A stretch of 57,418 nucleotides of DNA from Candidatus Edwardsbacteria bacterium (GCA_018821925.1 JAHJLF010000081.1:1-57418); one strand, 5' to 3'. Positions 8,553 through 16,261 are shown, numbered from the stretch's first letter. Notes: generated by a model from the letters alone, not told the origin. A program made the numbers and translations.

Positions 8553-9755
8553 TCAGCCATCCAGGGCCTTGGCGATCAGTTTAACGGCCCAGTCCACTTC
8601 CTTTTTGGTTATCACCAGCGGTGGTGCAAAGCGGATGGTCTGCTCGTGGGTATCCTTGGCCAGCATTCCCATCTCCTTCATTTTCAGACAATAGGGCCGG
8701 GCTTTCCCGGCCGAGATATGCAATTCCATACCGGTCAGCAGTCCCTTGCCCCTGATGTCCTTGATCTTTTTAGTTTTGATCTTGCCTAGCTGGGAACGGA
8801 AATAATCGCCCAATTGCTGTGATTTTACATCTAATTTCTCTTTGGCCAGAACATCCAGGGCCGCGGAGCCGACGGCGCAGGCCAGAGGATTGCCCCCGAA
8901 GGTGCTGCCGTGCTGGCCGGGCTTGATGACCTTCATGATGTTCCATGAGCTAAGAATAGCGGAGACCGGATACACTCCCCCACCCAGGGCCTTGCCGACG
9001 ACCATGATATCCGGCTTGGCATTGTCGTGTTGCCAGCAGAACCACTTTCCGGTGCGGCAGAAGCCGGTCTGTACCTCGTCGGCTATGAACAGGACATTAT
9101 GCTTCTTACATATCTGTTTGACCTTGGTCAGATACCCCTTGGCCGGAACCTTGACCCCGGCCTCTCCCTGAATAGGCTCCACCATAAATCCCACGGTGTT
9201 TTTGGTTATGGCCCTCTCCAGCGCCTTGGTATCATTGTAGGGAATGATTTTGAACCCCGGCATGGCCGGTCCGAATCCGCTGTAGGCGTCGGGATCGGTG
9301 GAGAAACTCACGATGGTGGAGGTGCGTCCGTGAAAATTCTCGGCGCAGACGATGATCTCGGCCTTGTTCTTGGGCACCCGCTTGACCTCATAGCCCCACT
9401 TACGGGCCAGCTTGATGGCCGTCTCCACCGCCTCGGCTCCGGTATTCATCGGCAGGGCAACCTCCATCTGCGATACTTTGCAAAGCTTCTGCAGGAAGGG
9501 TCCCAACTTGTCATTATGAAAAGCCCGGCTGGTAAGGGTTACTCTTTCCAGCTGATCCTTCAGGGCTTTCAGCACTGCCGGATGGCGGTGCCCCTGGTTG
9601 ACCGCCGAATAGGCCGAAAGCATGTCCAGGTATTTTTTGCCCTCCACATCCCACATCCAGATGCCCTTGGCTTTGGATATCACCACCGGCAGGGGATGAT
9701 AATTATGGGCCCCGTATTTCTCGGTGATCCTGATCAGCTCTTTGCTGCTGGCCAT
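8553..9755 (-). CDS. rocD: ornithine--oxo-acid aminotransferase
   Basis: A 400-residue class III PLP aminotransferase converting ornithine and 2-oxoglutarate to glutamate semialdehyde and glutamate. The PLP lysine is Lys255 in VVGKALGGG, and Asp226 in IADEVQTG contacts the pyridine nitrogen. SAYSAVNQGHRHP near residue 48 is characteristic of ornithine aminotransferases rather than ArgD. AGGAG lies 6 nt upstream of the ATG. It precedes iorAB on the same strand, suggesting a role in amino-acid catabolism. Confidence 0.88.
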   Translation of the reverse strand: MASSKELIRITEKYGAHNYHPLPVVISKAKGIWMWDVEGKKYLDMLSAYSAVNQGHRHPAVLKALKDQLERVTLTSRAFHNDKLGPFLQKLCKVSQMEVALPMNTGAEAVETAIKLARKWGYEVKRVPKNKAEIIVCAENFHGRTSTIVSFSTDPDAYSGFGPAMPGFKIIPYNDTKALERAITKNTVGFMVEPIQGEAGVKVPAKGYLTKVKQICKKHNVLFIADEVQTGFCRTGKWFCWQHDNAKPDIMVVGKALGGGVYPVSAILSSWNIMKVIKPGQHGSTFGGNPLACAVGSAALDVLAKEKLDVKSQQLGDYFRSQLGKIKTKKIKDIRGKGLLTGMELHISAGKARPYCLKMKEMGMLAKDTHEQTIRFAPPLVITKKEVDWAVKLIAKALDG

Positions 9756-9843
9756 TTCTCTCTCCTATAATAGATGTTTTAATTTAATATTGTTTGATCT
9801 TTATAATAGCCCAACACCCCGGCGACGCTCAGATTAGAACGAA

Positions 9844-9880
9844 GGGCAGAGTCCATCTATATTATAACGGCACTCTGCCC
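9844..9880 (-). terminator. hairpin after the second aminotransferase gene
   Basis: Nine-bp stem (GGGCAGAGT / ACTCTGCCC) with a 19-nt loop, between two leftward aminotransferase genes and followed by moderately T-rich sequence on the minus strand. It may partly separate rocD from the upstream gene. Confidence 0.4.
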
Positions 9881-9910
9881 CCGAGGGTGGGTAATTTATT
9901 GTATCGGCCG

Positions 9911-11251
9911 TTATTTCTTCTTAGCGACCTTTTTCAGCACCTGATCCAGGATATCCAGGCCCACCTTGGCCTCTTCCTTGGTGATGATCAGCGGCGGGCA
10001 GATCCTGAGGGTGTTGGTGCCGCAGCCCAGCATCAGCAGGCCGCGCTTGAATGCCTCCTGGACGACCGCTTCCATCAGGTCGTGGTCCTTCTCGCGGGTC
10101 TTGCGGTCCTTGACCAGCTCCACCCCGATCATCAGCCCCTTGCCGCGGATGTCGCCGATGGCCGGATGCTTCTTCTGCATCTTCTTCAGCTCGGCCATTA
10201 TATAGTTGCCTACCACGGTCGAATTCTTCATCAGGTCTTTCTTGACCAAATCGTAGGTGGCGATACCAGCCGCGCAGCACACCGGGTTTCCGCTGAAGGT
10301 ATTGCCGTGGGCGCCTGGTTTCCAGCTCATGACCTTGGATGACGCTATGATGGCGCCCATCGGCATGCCCGAGGCCAGGCCCTTGGCCATGGTTATGATG
10401 TCGGGTTTCACCCCGAAATGATCTATGCCGAACCACTTGCCGGTCCGGCCCATGCCGGCCTGGATCTCATCGGAGATTAGCAGCATGCCGTGCTTGTCGG
10501 CTAGCTTGCGCAGGGCCACCACCGCCTCCTTGGGGGGCACCACATATCCGCCCTCGCCCTGGATGGGCTCGAACACTATGGCCGCCACCTCCTCCGGCGG
10601 CAGGATGGTCTTCAGGACCACCTCTTCGATGTATTTGATGCATTCCAGTTTGCAACCGGGATAGGTTTTATTGAAGACGCAATGATAACAGTTGGGATAC
10701 GGAACATGGGTCACTCCCGGCATAGTGGGAAAGAACCCCTTTTTCTGGGTGGTTTTGGAGCCGGTACAGGATACCGCCCCCAGGGTTCGGCCGTGGAAGG
10801 CCCCGATAAAAGCTATGAACTGGGGACGTTTGGTGTAATATCTAGCCAATTTCAAAGCCCCTTCGACCGCCTCGGCCCCGGAGTTGCAGAAGAAAACCCG
10901 GTTGTCCTTGCCGGTGGGGGAGATGGCCTTTAGCCGCTCGGCCAACTCAACCTCCGGGGCATAGTAGAAATCGGTGCCTGAATAGTGAAGGAATTTATTG
11001 GCCTGTTCGGTAATGGCCTTTACCACCTGGGGGTGACAGTGTCCGGTGGCGTTCACCGCAATACCGGCGCAGAAGTCCAACAGCACGTTGCCATCCACAT
11101 CGGTCATCCAGACCCCCTGGGCCTTTTCGATGACCGCCGGATAGGAGCGGGTGTACGAAGGAGACAATGATTTATGGTCGCGTTCCACGATGGCCCTGGC
11201 CTTGGGCCCGGGGAAGGCGCCCCTTAAGATCGGTTTTTTCAATACTTTCAT
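9911..11251 (-). CDS. class III PLP aminotransferase (acetylornithine/GABA aminotransferase family)
   Basis: A 446-residue paralogue of the neighbouring RocD. The PLP lysine is Lys290 in TMAKGLASG, Asp261 lies in ISDEIQAG, and FEPIQGEGG and NTFSGNP are conserved. The N-terminus GAFPGPKARAIVERD resembles an archaeal and bacterial subgroup that includes amino-acid racemases as well as 4-aminobutyrate aminotransferases, so the exact reaction is open. A longer reading adds 13 residues, but the ATG at 11251 has AGGG 8 nt upstream. Its own strong promoter lies about 50 bp upstream. A cysteine-rich insertion sits at residues 188-204. Confidence 0.8.
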   Translation of the reverse strand: MKVLKKPILRGAFPGPKARAIVERDHKSLSPSYTRSYPAVIEKAQGVWMTDVDGNVLLDFCAGIAVNATGHCHPQVVKAITEQANKFLHYSGTDFYYAPEVELAERLKAISPTGKDNRVFFCNSGAEAVEGALKLARYYTKRPQFIAFIGAFHGRTLGAVSCTGSKTTQKKGFFPTMPGVTHVPYPNCYHCVFNKTYPGCKLECIKYIEEVVLKTILPPEEVAAIVFEPIQGEGGYVVPPKEAVVALRKLADKHGMLLISDEIQAGMGRTGKWFGIDHFGVKPDIITMAKGLASGMPMGAIIASSKVMSWKPGAHGNTFSGNPVCCAAGIATYDLVKKDLMKNSTVVGNYIMAELKKMQKKHPAIGDIRGKGLMIGVELVKDRKTREKDHDLMEAVVQEAFKRGLLMLGCGTNTLRICPPLIITKEEAKVGLDILDQVLKKVAKKK

Positions 11252-11301
11252 GGCAAAATCCCTTCTATATGATATTGTAAATTTACTCACTAAAGCATTA
11301 T

Positions 11302-11330
11302 ATTCTAACAGAATTACCGGTTAGTGTCAA
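11302..11330 (-). promoter_or_regulatory. sigma70-type promoter of the aminotransferase gene
   Basis: On the minus strand TTGACA (11330-11325), a 17-bp spacer and TAGAAT (11307-11302) face the aminotransferase gene starting at 11251. Confidence 0.65.
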
Positions 11331-11376
11331 CCCACCAAATTTAACATCCGGAGGTTGTTGTTCTTAATTTTCCCAA

Positions 11377-11405
11377 TTGACAAGAACCTTGATTTGATAT
11401 ATAAT
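11377..11405 (+). promoter_or_regulatory. perfect-consensus promoter of the tRNA-Gln/GIY-YIG unit
   Basis: TTGACA, exactly 17 bp, TATAAT: a full match to the sigma70 consensus, as expected for stable RNA genes. The first tRNA-like sequence begins 24 bp after the -10 box, so the interrupted tRNA, the GIY-YIG gene and tRNA-Gln(CUG) are probably one transcript, ending at the terminator at 11899. Confidence 0.75.
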
Positions 11406-11429
11406 TACATCTCTTGATTATTCATACAC

Positions 11430-11582
11430 TAGGGGATCGTCCAACGGTAGGACATTAAGGCTTGAGGACCATGGTATCGGGGTTCTCCGCCTGATGTTCG
11501 GCAGGAAAGCCCGGCGGCGGCGGACCCGCCGCACTAAATGGTTTTTATTATCACCGAGGCGGGGAATCCCCACCCTATGCCA
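11430..11582 (+). pseudogene. tRNA-Gln-like gene interrupted in the T-loop by a 78-bp insert
   Basis: The first 56 nt (11430-11485) match tRNA-Gln from acceptor through D-arm to GGGGTTC of the T-arm. The sequence resumes at GAATCCC after a 78-bp insert (11486-11563). The copy looks decayed. The anticodon stem has a mismatch and an 8-nt loop (CTTGAGGA), so the anticodon cannot be read with confidence. The 3' half has two bases too few for T-stem plus acceptor, followed by an extra base before CCA. The final ATGCCA doubles as the start of the GIY-YIG gene. A specialised tRNA-like RNA is the alternative to a pseudogene. Confidence 0.6.
11486..11563 (+). mobile_element. T-loop insertion element, copy 1 (78 bp)
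   Basis: Begins TCCGCCT and ends AGGCGGG, near-perfect 7-bp terminal inverted repeats. It lies precisely between TTC and GAAT of the tRNA T-loop. Internally it has a 7-bp hairpin (GCGGCGG, loop CGGAC, CCGCCGC). Copy 2 at 11978-12056 shares both ends and the hairpin core, while the arms between are unrelated. The flanking tRNA bases extend the inverted repeat into the T-stem, so an RNA copy would form one long T-arm. No known element class was recognised. Confidence 0.6.
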
Positions 11583-11819
11583 TATTACGTATATATAATA
11601 AAAAGCATTAGCAAGGGCATTCAGTATGTTGGCTCTACTTCTGATGTGCACAAGAGTGTGGCCGACCATAACGCCGGACGAAGTAGTTTTACCAAGGGAC
11701 ATCGCCCCTGGATGTTAATGCACCAAGAATCATTTACAACTAAGGCCGAAGCCTTGCAAAGAGAAAGATATTTAAAATCAGGCAAAGGCCGGGAAATACT
11801 CAAGAAAACAATTAAATAG
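11577..11819 (+). CDS. GIY-YIG nuclease-family protein, catalytic Arg absent
   Basis: An 80-residue single-domain GIY-YIG protein of the UPF0213-like group. It reads YYVYIIKS for the GIY strand and QYVGSTSD for YIG, then DHN (His31), TKGHRPW, and a Glu-containing KAEALQRERYLKSGKGRE helix. The catalytic Arg usually found about four residues after the YIG aspartate is Ser27 here, so cleavage activity is doubtful. The ATG at 11577 overlaps the 3' CCA of the interrupted tRNA. A longer reading from 11538 would cross the T-loop insert and is unlikely. The stop is 3 bp before tRNA-Gln(CUG). The product may be a remnant of a homing-type endonuclease linked to the tRNA inserts. Confidence 0.75.
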   Translation: MPYYVYIIKSISKGIQYVGSTSDVHKSVADHNAGRSSFTKGHRPWMLMHQESFTTKAEALQRERYLKSGKGREILKKTIK

Positions 11820-11822
11820 CAC

Positions 11823-11896
11823 TGGGGGATCGTCCAACGGCAGGACACATGGCTCTGGACCATGGTATCGGGGTTCGAATCCCTGTCCCCCAGCCA
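11823..11896 (+). tRNA. tRNA-Gln (anticodon CUG)
   Basis: A full cloverleaf with encoded CCA: acceptor TGGGGGA/TCCCCCA, D-stem GTCC/GGAC, anticodon stem CATGG/CCATG with loop CTCTGGA (anticodon at 11855-11857), and T-stem CGGGG/CCCTG with the standard loop TTCGAAT. This is the uninterrupted version of the copies on either side. A CUG anticodon reads CAG codons only, so a UUG-reading tRNA-Gln must exist elsewhere or be the interrupted copy. Confidence 0.95.
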
Positions 11897-11898
11897 TA

Positions 11899-11930
11899 AA
11901 AAAGACTGCGGCTAAAACCGCAGTCTTTTT
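11899..11930 (+). terminator. terminator after tRNA-Gln
   Basis: Stem AAAAAGACTGCGG / CCGCAGTCTTTTT with a 6-nt loop; the right arm ends in five T. It follows the CCA of tRNA-Gln by 2 nt. Confidence 0.85.
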
Positions 11931-11944
11931 GCTTTGCACTAAAA

Positions 11945-12076
11945 GAACCCCGATACCATTTTATAATGGTGGGGTTCTCCGCCTGTCGAATAATTAAAGA
12001 AGCTTAGCGGCGGCGGATCCACCGCATATTATCCCTAATAACATTACTTAGGCGGAGAATCCCTGTCCCCCAGCCA
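11945..12076 (+). repeat. orphan tRNA-Gln 3' half with inverted copy and T-loop insert
   Basis: Three parts in order. (1) Bases 11945-11959 are the exact reverse complement of tRNA-Gln 11862-11876; this 15-nt match stops exactly at the TTC insertion point. (2) Bases 11966-11977 are a direct copy of the same segment lacking ATC. (3) The 79-bp insert copy 2 is followed by 12057-12076, an exact copy of the last 20 nt of tRNA-Gln including CCA. There is no acceptor, D-arm or anticodon arm on the 5' side, so this is not a functional tRNA. Confidence 0.7.
11978..12056 (+). mobile_element. T-loop insertion element, copy 2 (79 bp)
   Basis: Starts TCCGCCT and ends AGGCGGA (perfect 7-bp terminal inverted repeat, 10 bp with flanking TTC/GAA). 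The core GCGGCGGCGGA is shared with copy 1; the remaining sequence is diverged and AT-rich. It sits at the same TTC/GAAT junction as copy 1. Confidence 0.6.
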
Positions 12077-12086
12077 TGACTTTTAC

Positions 12087-12123
12087 AAAGCAAGACATTT
12101 TAATAAGTTGCCTTGCTTTTTTT
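12087..12123 (+). terminator. intrinsic terminator downstream of the tRNA array
   Basis: Stem AAAGCAAG / CTTGCTTT with a 17-nt loop followed by a T-run. It lies 10 bp after the last CCA and may be the original terminator of the tRNA unit. Confidence 0.65.
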
Positions 12124-12160
12124 ATTGTATTTATGCTGTTGGCGAACCAGTAAAATAATT

Positions 12161-12190
12161 AAGCCCAAAGGCACTACGCCAATGGGCTTT
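12161..12190 (-). terminator. terminator of the pst operon (minus strand)
   Basis: Stem AAGCCCA / TGGGCTT with a T/A-rich tail on the minus strand, downstream of the last leftward gene of the phosphate operon. Confidence 0.5.
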
Positions 12191-12233
12191 CTCGTTAGAA
12201 GGCACATAGTAGACCAGGTTAGAAGGTTTAAAC

Positions 12234-12398
12234 CTAGTCGGAAACCATTTTATCGCAGATATCTATTACCACCTCTGCCTTTTTCAGCAGGCTTTTGCGA
12301 GCTGTTTCATCTTTTTCCAATATTGCCAGCTTCTGTTCATCCTTAAAGCCGTCTGTCTCCAGCTCCAGTAATTTGAAAATTATTTCACGCGCTTTCAT
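12234..12398 (-). CDS. small hypothetical protein at the end of the pst operon
   Basis: A 54-residue acidic/basic helical protein ([14 protein letters not shown]... KMVSD) with no recognised domain. The ATG at 12398 has a strong GGGAGG site 7 nt upstream and overlaps the end of arsC by 14 nt, so it is co-translated with the phosphate operon. A reading 19 residues longer lacks a site. The sequence is largely amphipathic helix, which would suit a small regulatory or binding partner, but no function can be assigned. Confidence 0.55.
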   Translation of the reverse strand: MKAREIIFKLLELETDGFKDEQKLAILEKDETARKSLLKKAEVVIDICDKMVSD

Positions 12399-12858
12399 TT
12401 TGGATTCCTCCCTTTTCACGATGGTTTGGTTTATTGACCGGTTTGATGAAATCACCTACGGCTTTTTTTATGCTGTCCCTGACCTCAACGGTCTTTTTCA
12501 ATTTTTCCTGATCACTCCCGGTAAATGACGAAGGATCCGGAAAGCTCCAGTGCAGCCTCCGGGCTATACCGGGAAAGACCGGGCATTTATCTTCTTCTTT
12601 GATATCACACACTGTTATTACAAAATTATACAGTTCCCCCTTAAGGTATAGATCAAAAACGCTTTGTGATTTTTTCTCTGATATATCTATTCCCATTTCG
12701 GCCATGGCCCTTACAGCATAGGGATTCAGTTCCCCCGGTTCCAAACCGGCGCTCTCGGCCTGAAATCTGTTACCGGCCAGGTGGTTTAATAAGGCCTCGG
12801 CCATCTGGCTGCGGGCCGCATTATGGCGGCAGATGAACAGGACTTTTATCTTTTCCAT
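12385..12858 (-). CDS. arsC: arsenate reductase / low-MW protein phosphatase-like ArsC
   Basis: A 157-residue protein of the thioredoxin-coupled ArsC type, reducing arsenate to arsenite. The P-loop CRHNAAR has Cys10 and Arg16. [16 protein letters not shown] carries the second and third redox cysteines expected in this family, and SFPDPSSF contains the general-acid aspartate. It begins 1 nt after phoU and ends inside the next small gene. Arsenate enters cells through Pst, so joint expression would protect cells when phosphate uptake is induced. A phosphotyrosine phosphatase role is the alternative, but the extra cysteines favour ArsC. Confidence 0.8.
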   Translation of the reverse strand: MEKIKVLFICRHNAARSQMAEALLNHLAGNRFQAESAGLEPGELNPYAVRAMAEMGIDISEKKSQSVFDLYLKGELYNFVITVCDIKEEDKCPVFPGIARRLHWSFPDPSSFTGSDQEKLKKTVEVRDSIKKAVGDFIKPVNKPNHREKGGIQNESA

Positions 12859-12859
12859 T

Positions 12860-13525
12860 TTATTTTTCCTGATGGTGTTTTATGACTTTGGCCTCGGAAA
12901 TATAAATAACCTCTTCACTGATGTTAGTTGATAGGTCGGCTATCCGCTCCAAATTGCGGCTGATCAATATCAGACCCATGGCCCGGCTGATCGCTTCCGG
13001 CTTTTCGTACATATAGGTCATCAATTCCCTTAATGTTTGATCCTTCAGCTGGTCCACCTGGCTGTCAGTAGCGCATACCTGACGGGCCTTTTCTGCATCC
13101 TCATGGACAAAGCTATCCAAACTGTCCTTTAGCATCGAGGTAGCCAAATGGGCCATCCTGGGGATATCTATCAGCGGCTTCAAGGGAGGCTCCTGCCCCA
13201 GCTTCAGCGTGCATTGGGCGATATTCACCCCATGGTCGCCGATGCGCTCGATATCGCTGTTAATTTTGATGATACCGACAAGAAGCCGCAGATCCTTGGC
13301 GGCCGGCTGGTGACGAGCGATCAACGAAATGGCCTCGTTCTCTATCTCTATCTCCAATTTGTCGATCTCCTGGTCCGAGGCCATGATCTGTTCTGCTTTG
13401 ACCAGATCCCTTTGCAAAAGCGATTCCACCGCCTGGCTGATGATATGCTCGGCCTTGGAAGCCATCAAAAGCAGTTTTTCCTTTATCTGTTCCAGCTCAC
13501 GGTCGATGTGCCTGGATTGTTCCAT
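12860..13525 (-). CDS. phoU: phosphate signalling protein PhoU
   Basis: A 221-residue all-helical protein made of two PhoU repeats, each with the metal-binding E/D-x3-D pattern region ([19 protein letters not shown]; then [11 protein letters not shown] in the second half). PhoU links PstB to the PhoR kinase and keeps the Pho response off when phosphate is plentiful. AGGAGG precedes the ATG. The gene sits in the usual place after pstB. Confidence 0.93.
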   Translation of the reverse strand: MEQSRHIDRELEQIKEKLLLMASKAEHIISQAVESLLQRDLVKAEQIMASDQEIDKLEIEIENEAISLIARHQPAAKDLRLLVGIIKINSDIERIGDHGVNIAQCTLKLGQEPPLKPLIDIPRMAHLATSMLKDSLDSFVHEDAEKARQVCATDSQVDQLKDQTLRELMTYMYEKPEAISRAMGLILISRNLERIADLSTNISEEVIYISEAKVIKHHQEK

Positions 13526-13558
13526 AATGCCCCTCCTTTTTCTTTTATTTATTGAATA

Positions 13559-14326
13559 TCATCCGAATCTTCCGGTGATATATTCTTCGGTCAGCTTACT
13601 ACCGGGATTGGTCATTATCTTCTCTGTAGGGCCGAATTCCACCAGTTTGCCCAGCATCAAAAAGGCGGTGAAATCGGACACCCTGGCGGCCTGTTGCATG
13701 TTATGGGTGACGATGACGATGGTATATTTTTCTTTGAGGCGGAATATAAGTTCTTCGATCTTGGCGGTCGCAATAGGGTCCAGGGCCGAGGCCGGCTCAT
13801 CCATCAGGATGACCTCCGGCTCAACCGCCAAGGCGCGGGCTATGCATATCCGTTGTTGCTGTCCGCCGGAAAGCTCCATGGCCGAACGGTGCAACCGGTC
13901 CTTTACCTCGTCCCAGATGGCAGCCTCCTTTAATGATCGCTCTACCACTTCTTCCAATTTTTGCTTGGCCGGTACGTTATCGCCCATTCTCACCCCGAAG
14001 GCCACATTCTCGAAAATGGATTTAGGGAACGGGTTGGGGCGCTGAAACACCATGCCCACCTTCCGTCTCAGCTCCACCACGTCTATATCCTGTTGATAAA
14101 TGTCCTCCCCATCCAGCAGGACCTGCCCCTCTACCGTCACGCCGTCAATCATTTCGTTCATTCGGTTTATTGACCGCAATAGGGTCGACTTTCCGCAGCC
14201 CGAGGGCCCGATGATGGCGGTAACCTTTTTCTCGGGGATCATCATCGAGATGTCCTCCAGGGCCTTGGTGCGGTGATAGTAAAGATTGAAATCCTTTATG
14301 TCCAAACGGTTGATTCCGGTCTGCAT
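13559..14326 (-). CDS. pstB: phosphate ABC transporter ATP-binding protein PstB
   Basis: A 255-residue ABC ATPase. Walker A GPSGCGKS is at residues 40-47, signature LSGGQQQR from 152, and Walker [14 protein letters not shown] from 172. The phosphate-subfamily motifs [15 protein letters not shown] and [12 protein letters not shown] are present, so the assignment to PstB is secure. It follows pstA with a 1-nt gap and precedes phoU. Confidence 0.97.
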   Translation of the reverse strand: MQTGINRLDIKDFNLYYHRTKALEDISMMIPEKKVTAIIGPSGCGKSTLLRSINRMNEMIDGVTVEGQVLLDGEDIYQQDIDVVELRRKVGMVFQRPNPFPKSIFENVAFGVRMGDNVPAKQKLEEVVERSLKEAAIWDEVKDRLHRSAMELSGGQQQRICIARALAVEPEVILMDEPASALDPIATAKIEELIFRLKEKYTIVIVTHNMQQAARVSDFTAFLMLGKLVEFGPTEKIMTNPGSKLTEEYITGRFG

Positions 14327-14327
14327 A

Positions 14328-15242
14328 TTATCTTCCCTTTCTAAGCTGGCTTCTGGTGCGGGATCTTATGATTATGGCAATGATATTGAGCGAAAAGGTA
14401 AGGGCCAATAGTACCAGAGTGGCTCCCATGGCTATCGGCATCGTGGCGTCAATATCCGGCGATTGGGTGGTCATCACAAAGATGTGGTAACCCAGGGTCA
14501 TGAATTGGTCGGTGGGCAGCTTGGGCAGGTACGGCAGGTAATATGCCGCTCCGGTGAACATAATTGGAGCCACCTCTCCGGCTCCCCGGCTGATGACCAG
14601 CACTACTCCGGTCAGGATACCTGGAATGGCCTGGGGAAGCACCACATGCCTTATCGATTGCCACTTGGTGGCACCCAGGGCCAAGGCTCCGGCCCGTTCC
14701 GCCTGGGGAATGGCCCGTAAAGCCTCTTCGGTGGCCACTATTATCATCGGCAGGTTCATCAGGGCCAGGGTCAGCGAGGCCCAAAGTATACAGGGCTGTC
14801 CGAACAGGCCGGTCTGTCCCAGCGAGCGATCAAGCCCCCCTCCGATGAACTGGATGAAGAAACCCAGCCCGAACAGACCGAAGACGATGGAGGGCACGCC
14901 GGCCAGGTTGTTGACCGCCCCCCGGATCAACTTGGTCAGAATGAAACCGGGCCGGGCATACTCATGCAAATAGACTGCAGTGGCCACGCCGATCGGCACC
15001 ACCGCGATCAGCATCAGGAGCAGGGAGAACACCATTCCGAATATGGCCGGAAATATCCCGCCCTTGGTCATGCCTTCGGTGGGCGCTTGGGTTAAAAATT
15101 CCCAACTAATGCTTTTATACCCGCCGATAATAACCGTGCCCAGTATGATCACCAGAATGGCCAGGATCAGCAGCACCGCCGATCCGGTCAGGCCAATTTT
15201 GAGTTTATCTTTGATATTTCTTAGGTTCATTTTATTTGTCAT
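14328..15242 (-). CDS. pstA: phosphate ABC transporter permease PstA
   Basis: A 304-residue inner-membrane permease with six predicted segments, the first at about residues 18-40. The coupling-helix region [24 protein letters not shown] is the EAA motif that contacts Pst[21 protein letters not shown] is typical of PstA. The ATG at 15242 starts 6 nt after the pstC stop; an alternative ATG lies four codons in. Confidence 0.95.
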   Translation of the reverse strand: MTNKMNLRNIKDKLKIGLTGSAVLLILAILVIILGTVIIGGYKSISWEFLTQAPTEGMTKGGIFPAIFGMVFSLLLMLIAVVPIGVATAVYLHEYARPGFILTKLIRGAVNNLAGVPSIVFGLFGLGFFIQFIGGGLDRSLGQTGLFGQPCILWASLTLALMNLPMIIVATEEALRAIPQAERAGALALGATKWQSIRHVVLPQAIPGILTGVVLVISRGAGEVAPIMFTGAAYYLPYLPKLPTDQFMTLGYHIFVMTTQSPDIDATMPIAMGATLVLLALTFSLNIIAIIIRSRTRSQLRKGR

Positions 15243-15248
15243 ATATAT

Positions 15249-16175
15249 CTACTTCTTGGCCCCGTAAAGTTTGCTCATCAGGCCGTCGAACAGTGCCCAA
15301 GAGGTCATGTTGATCACAAAAGTGACCAGGAACAGGACCAACCCGATGAAGAACAGGGCGTGGTAGTGCCCGCTGCCGAAAACCACCTCTCCCAGCTCGG
15401 CCGCAATGGTGGCAGTCATGGTCCGGGTGGAATTAAGGGGGTTGAATGAGAATAGCGGTGCATTCCCGGCCGCCATCAGCACCACCATGGTCTCGCCCAC
15501 CGCCCGGCCCATGCCGAACAATACCGCTGCCGACACCCCGGGCAGGGCAGCCGGCAGAACCACTTTTACGGCCGTCTGCCAAGGAGAGGCTCCCAGCCCC
15601 AGGGCCGCCTCTCGGAACGATCTGGGTACTGCATTGATGGCATCCTCGGCCAGTGAATAGATGGACGGAATGACGGCAAAGCCTAAAGCGATCCCGGCAT
15701 TGACCGCATTGAGCCGGATCTCCCAGCCGAATATGTTTTTCAAAAAGGAGGCCATCACCATCAGAGCAAAAAAGCCCAGCACTACCGAAGGGATCCCGGC
15801 CAGCAGCTCCACTGCCGGCTTGATGAATTCCTTTAAGCGGCGTCCGGCGAACTCCGAGCTATAAAGAGCAGCGCTGATCGCCACCGGAACGGCGAATAAC
15901 AATGCGATCAGGGTCACCTTTAAGCTGCCCAGAATTATCGGCCACAGAGAGAACCGGGGATTATCCGACACCGGTCGCCAATCGATCCCTTTGAAAAATT
16001 GTCCAAAGGTAATCTCCTGCCGCACCTCGCCATTGAAGAATATGGGCAACGATTCCCGCATGATGAATATGAATATCAGGAACACCACCACGATGGCGAA
16101 GGTGGCGGTGATCTTTATGTTACCCTCTATCAGAGATTCTCCGAGGTATTTGAATCTCCTTTTCTTAAGACTCAT
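15249..16175 (-). CDS. pstC: phosphate ABC transporter permease PstC
   Basis: A 308-residue permease partner of PstA. The membrane segment at residues 23-43 is followed by a periplasmic loop containing the PstC-type phrase GVDWRPVSDNP-like FKGIDWRPVSDNPRF. The EAA motif lies in FREAALGLGASPWQ, and ELLAGIPSVVLGFFAL is conserved. AAGGA lies 8 nt upstream of the ATG. A hairpin in the 86-bp gap after pstS probably sets the ratio of binding protein to permease. Confidence 0.95.
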   Translation of the reverse strand: MSLKKRRFKYLGESLIEGNIKITATFAIVVVFLIFIFIMRESLPIFFNGEVRQEITFGQFFKGIDWRPVSDNPRFSLWPIILGSLKVTLIALLFAVPVAISAALYSSEFAGRRLKEFIKPAVELLAGIPSVVLGFFALMVMASFLKNIFGWEIRLNAVNAGIALGFAVIPSIYSLAEDAINAVPRSFREAALGLGASPWQTAVKVVLPAALPGVSAAVLFGMGRAVGETMVVLMAAGNAPLFSFNPLNSTRTMTATIAAELGEVVFGSGHYHALFFIGLVLFLVTFVINMTSWALFDGLMSKLYGAKK

Positions 16176-16201
16176 GTTCTTGGTTCCTTTGATAACGGGA
16201 A

Positions 16202-16239
16202 ATCCAAGGGGTCTGTTTTAGCCTAAAAACCCCCTGGAT
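16202..16239 (-). promoter_or_regulatory. pstS-pstC intercistronic hairpin
   Basis: Ten-bp stem with one mismatch (ATCCAAGGGG / CCCCCTGGAT) right after pstS. On the minus strand the loop and tail hold short T-runs. Such hairpins in binding-protein operons stabilise or partly terminate the message so that the binding protein is made in excess. Confidence 0.5.
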
Positions 16240-16261
16240 CTTGCCCGAAATTCAAAATTAT

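Noticed and set aside
11486-11563. The T-loop insert as a group I or archaeal-type tRNA intron
   Set aside because: It is far too short for a group I intron, lies in the T-loop rather than the anticodon loop, and shows no bulge-helix-bulge pattern that I can identify.
11538-11576. A longer start for the GIY-YIG gene through the insert
   Set aside because: The extra residues are coded by the insert end and tRNA remnant, and the family normally begins right at the ATG at 11577.
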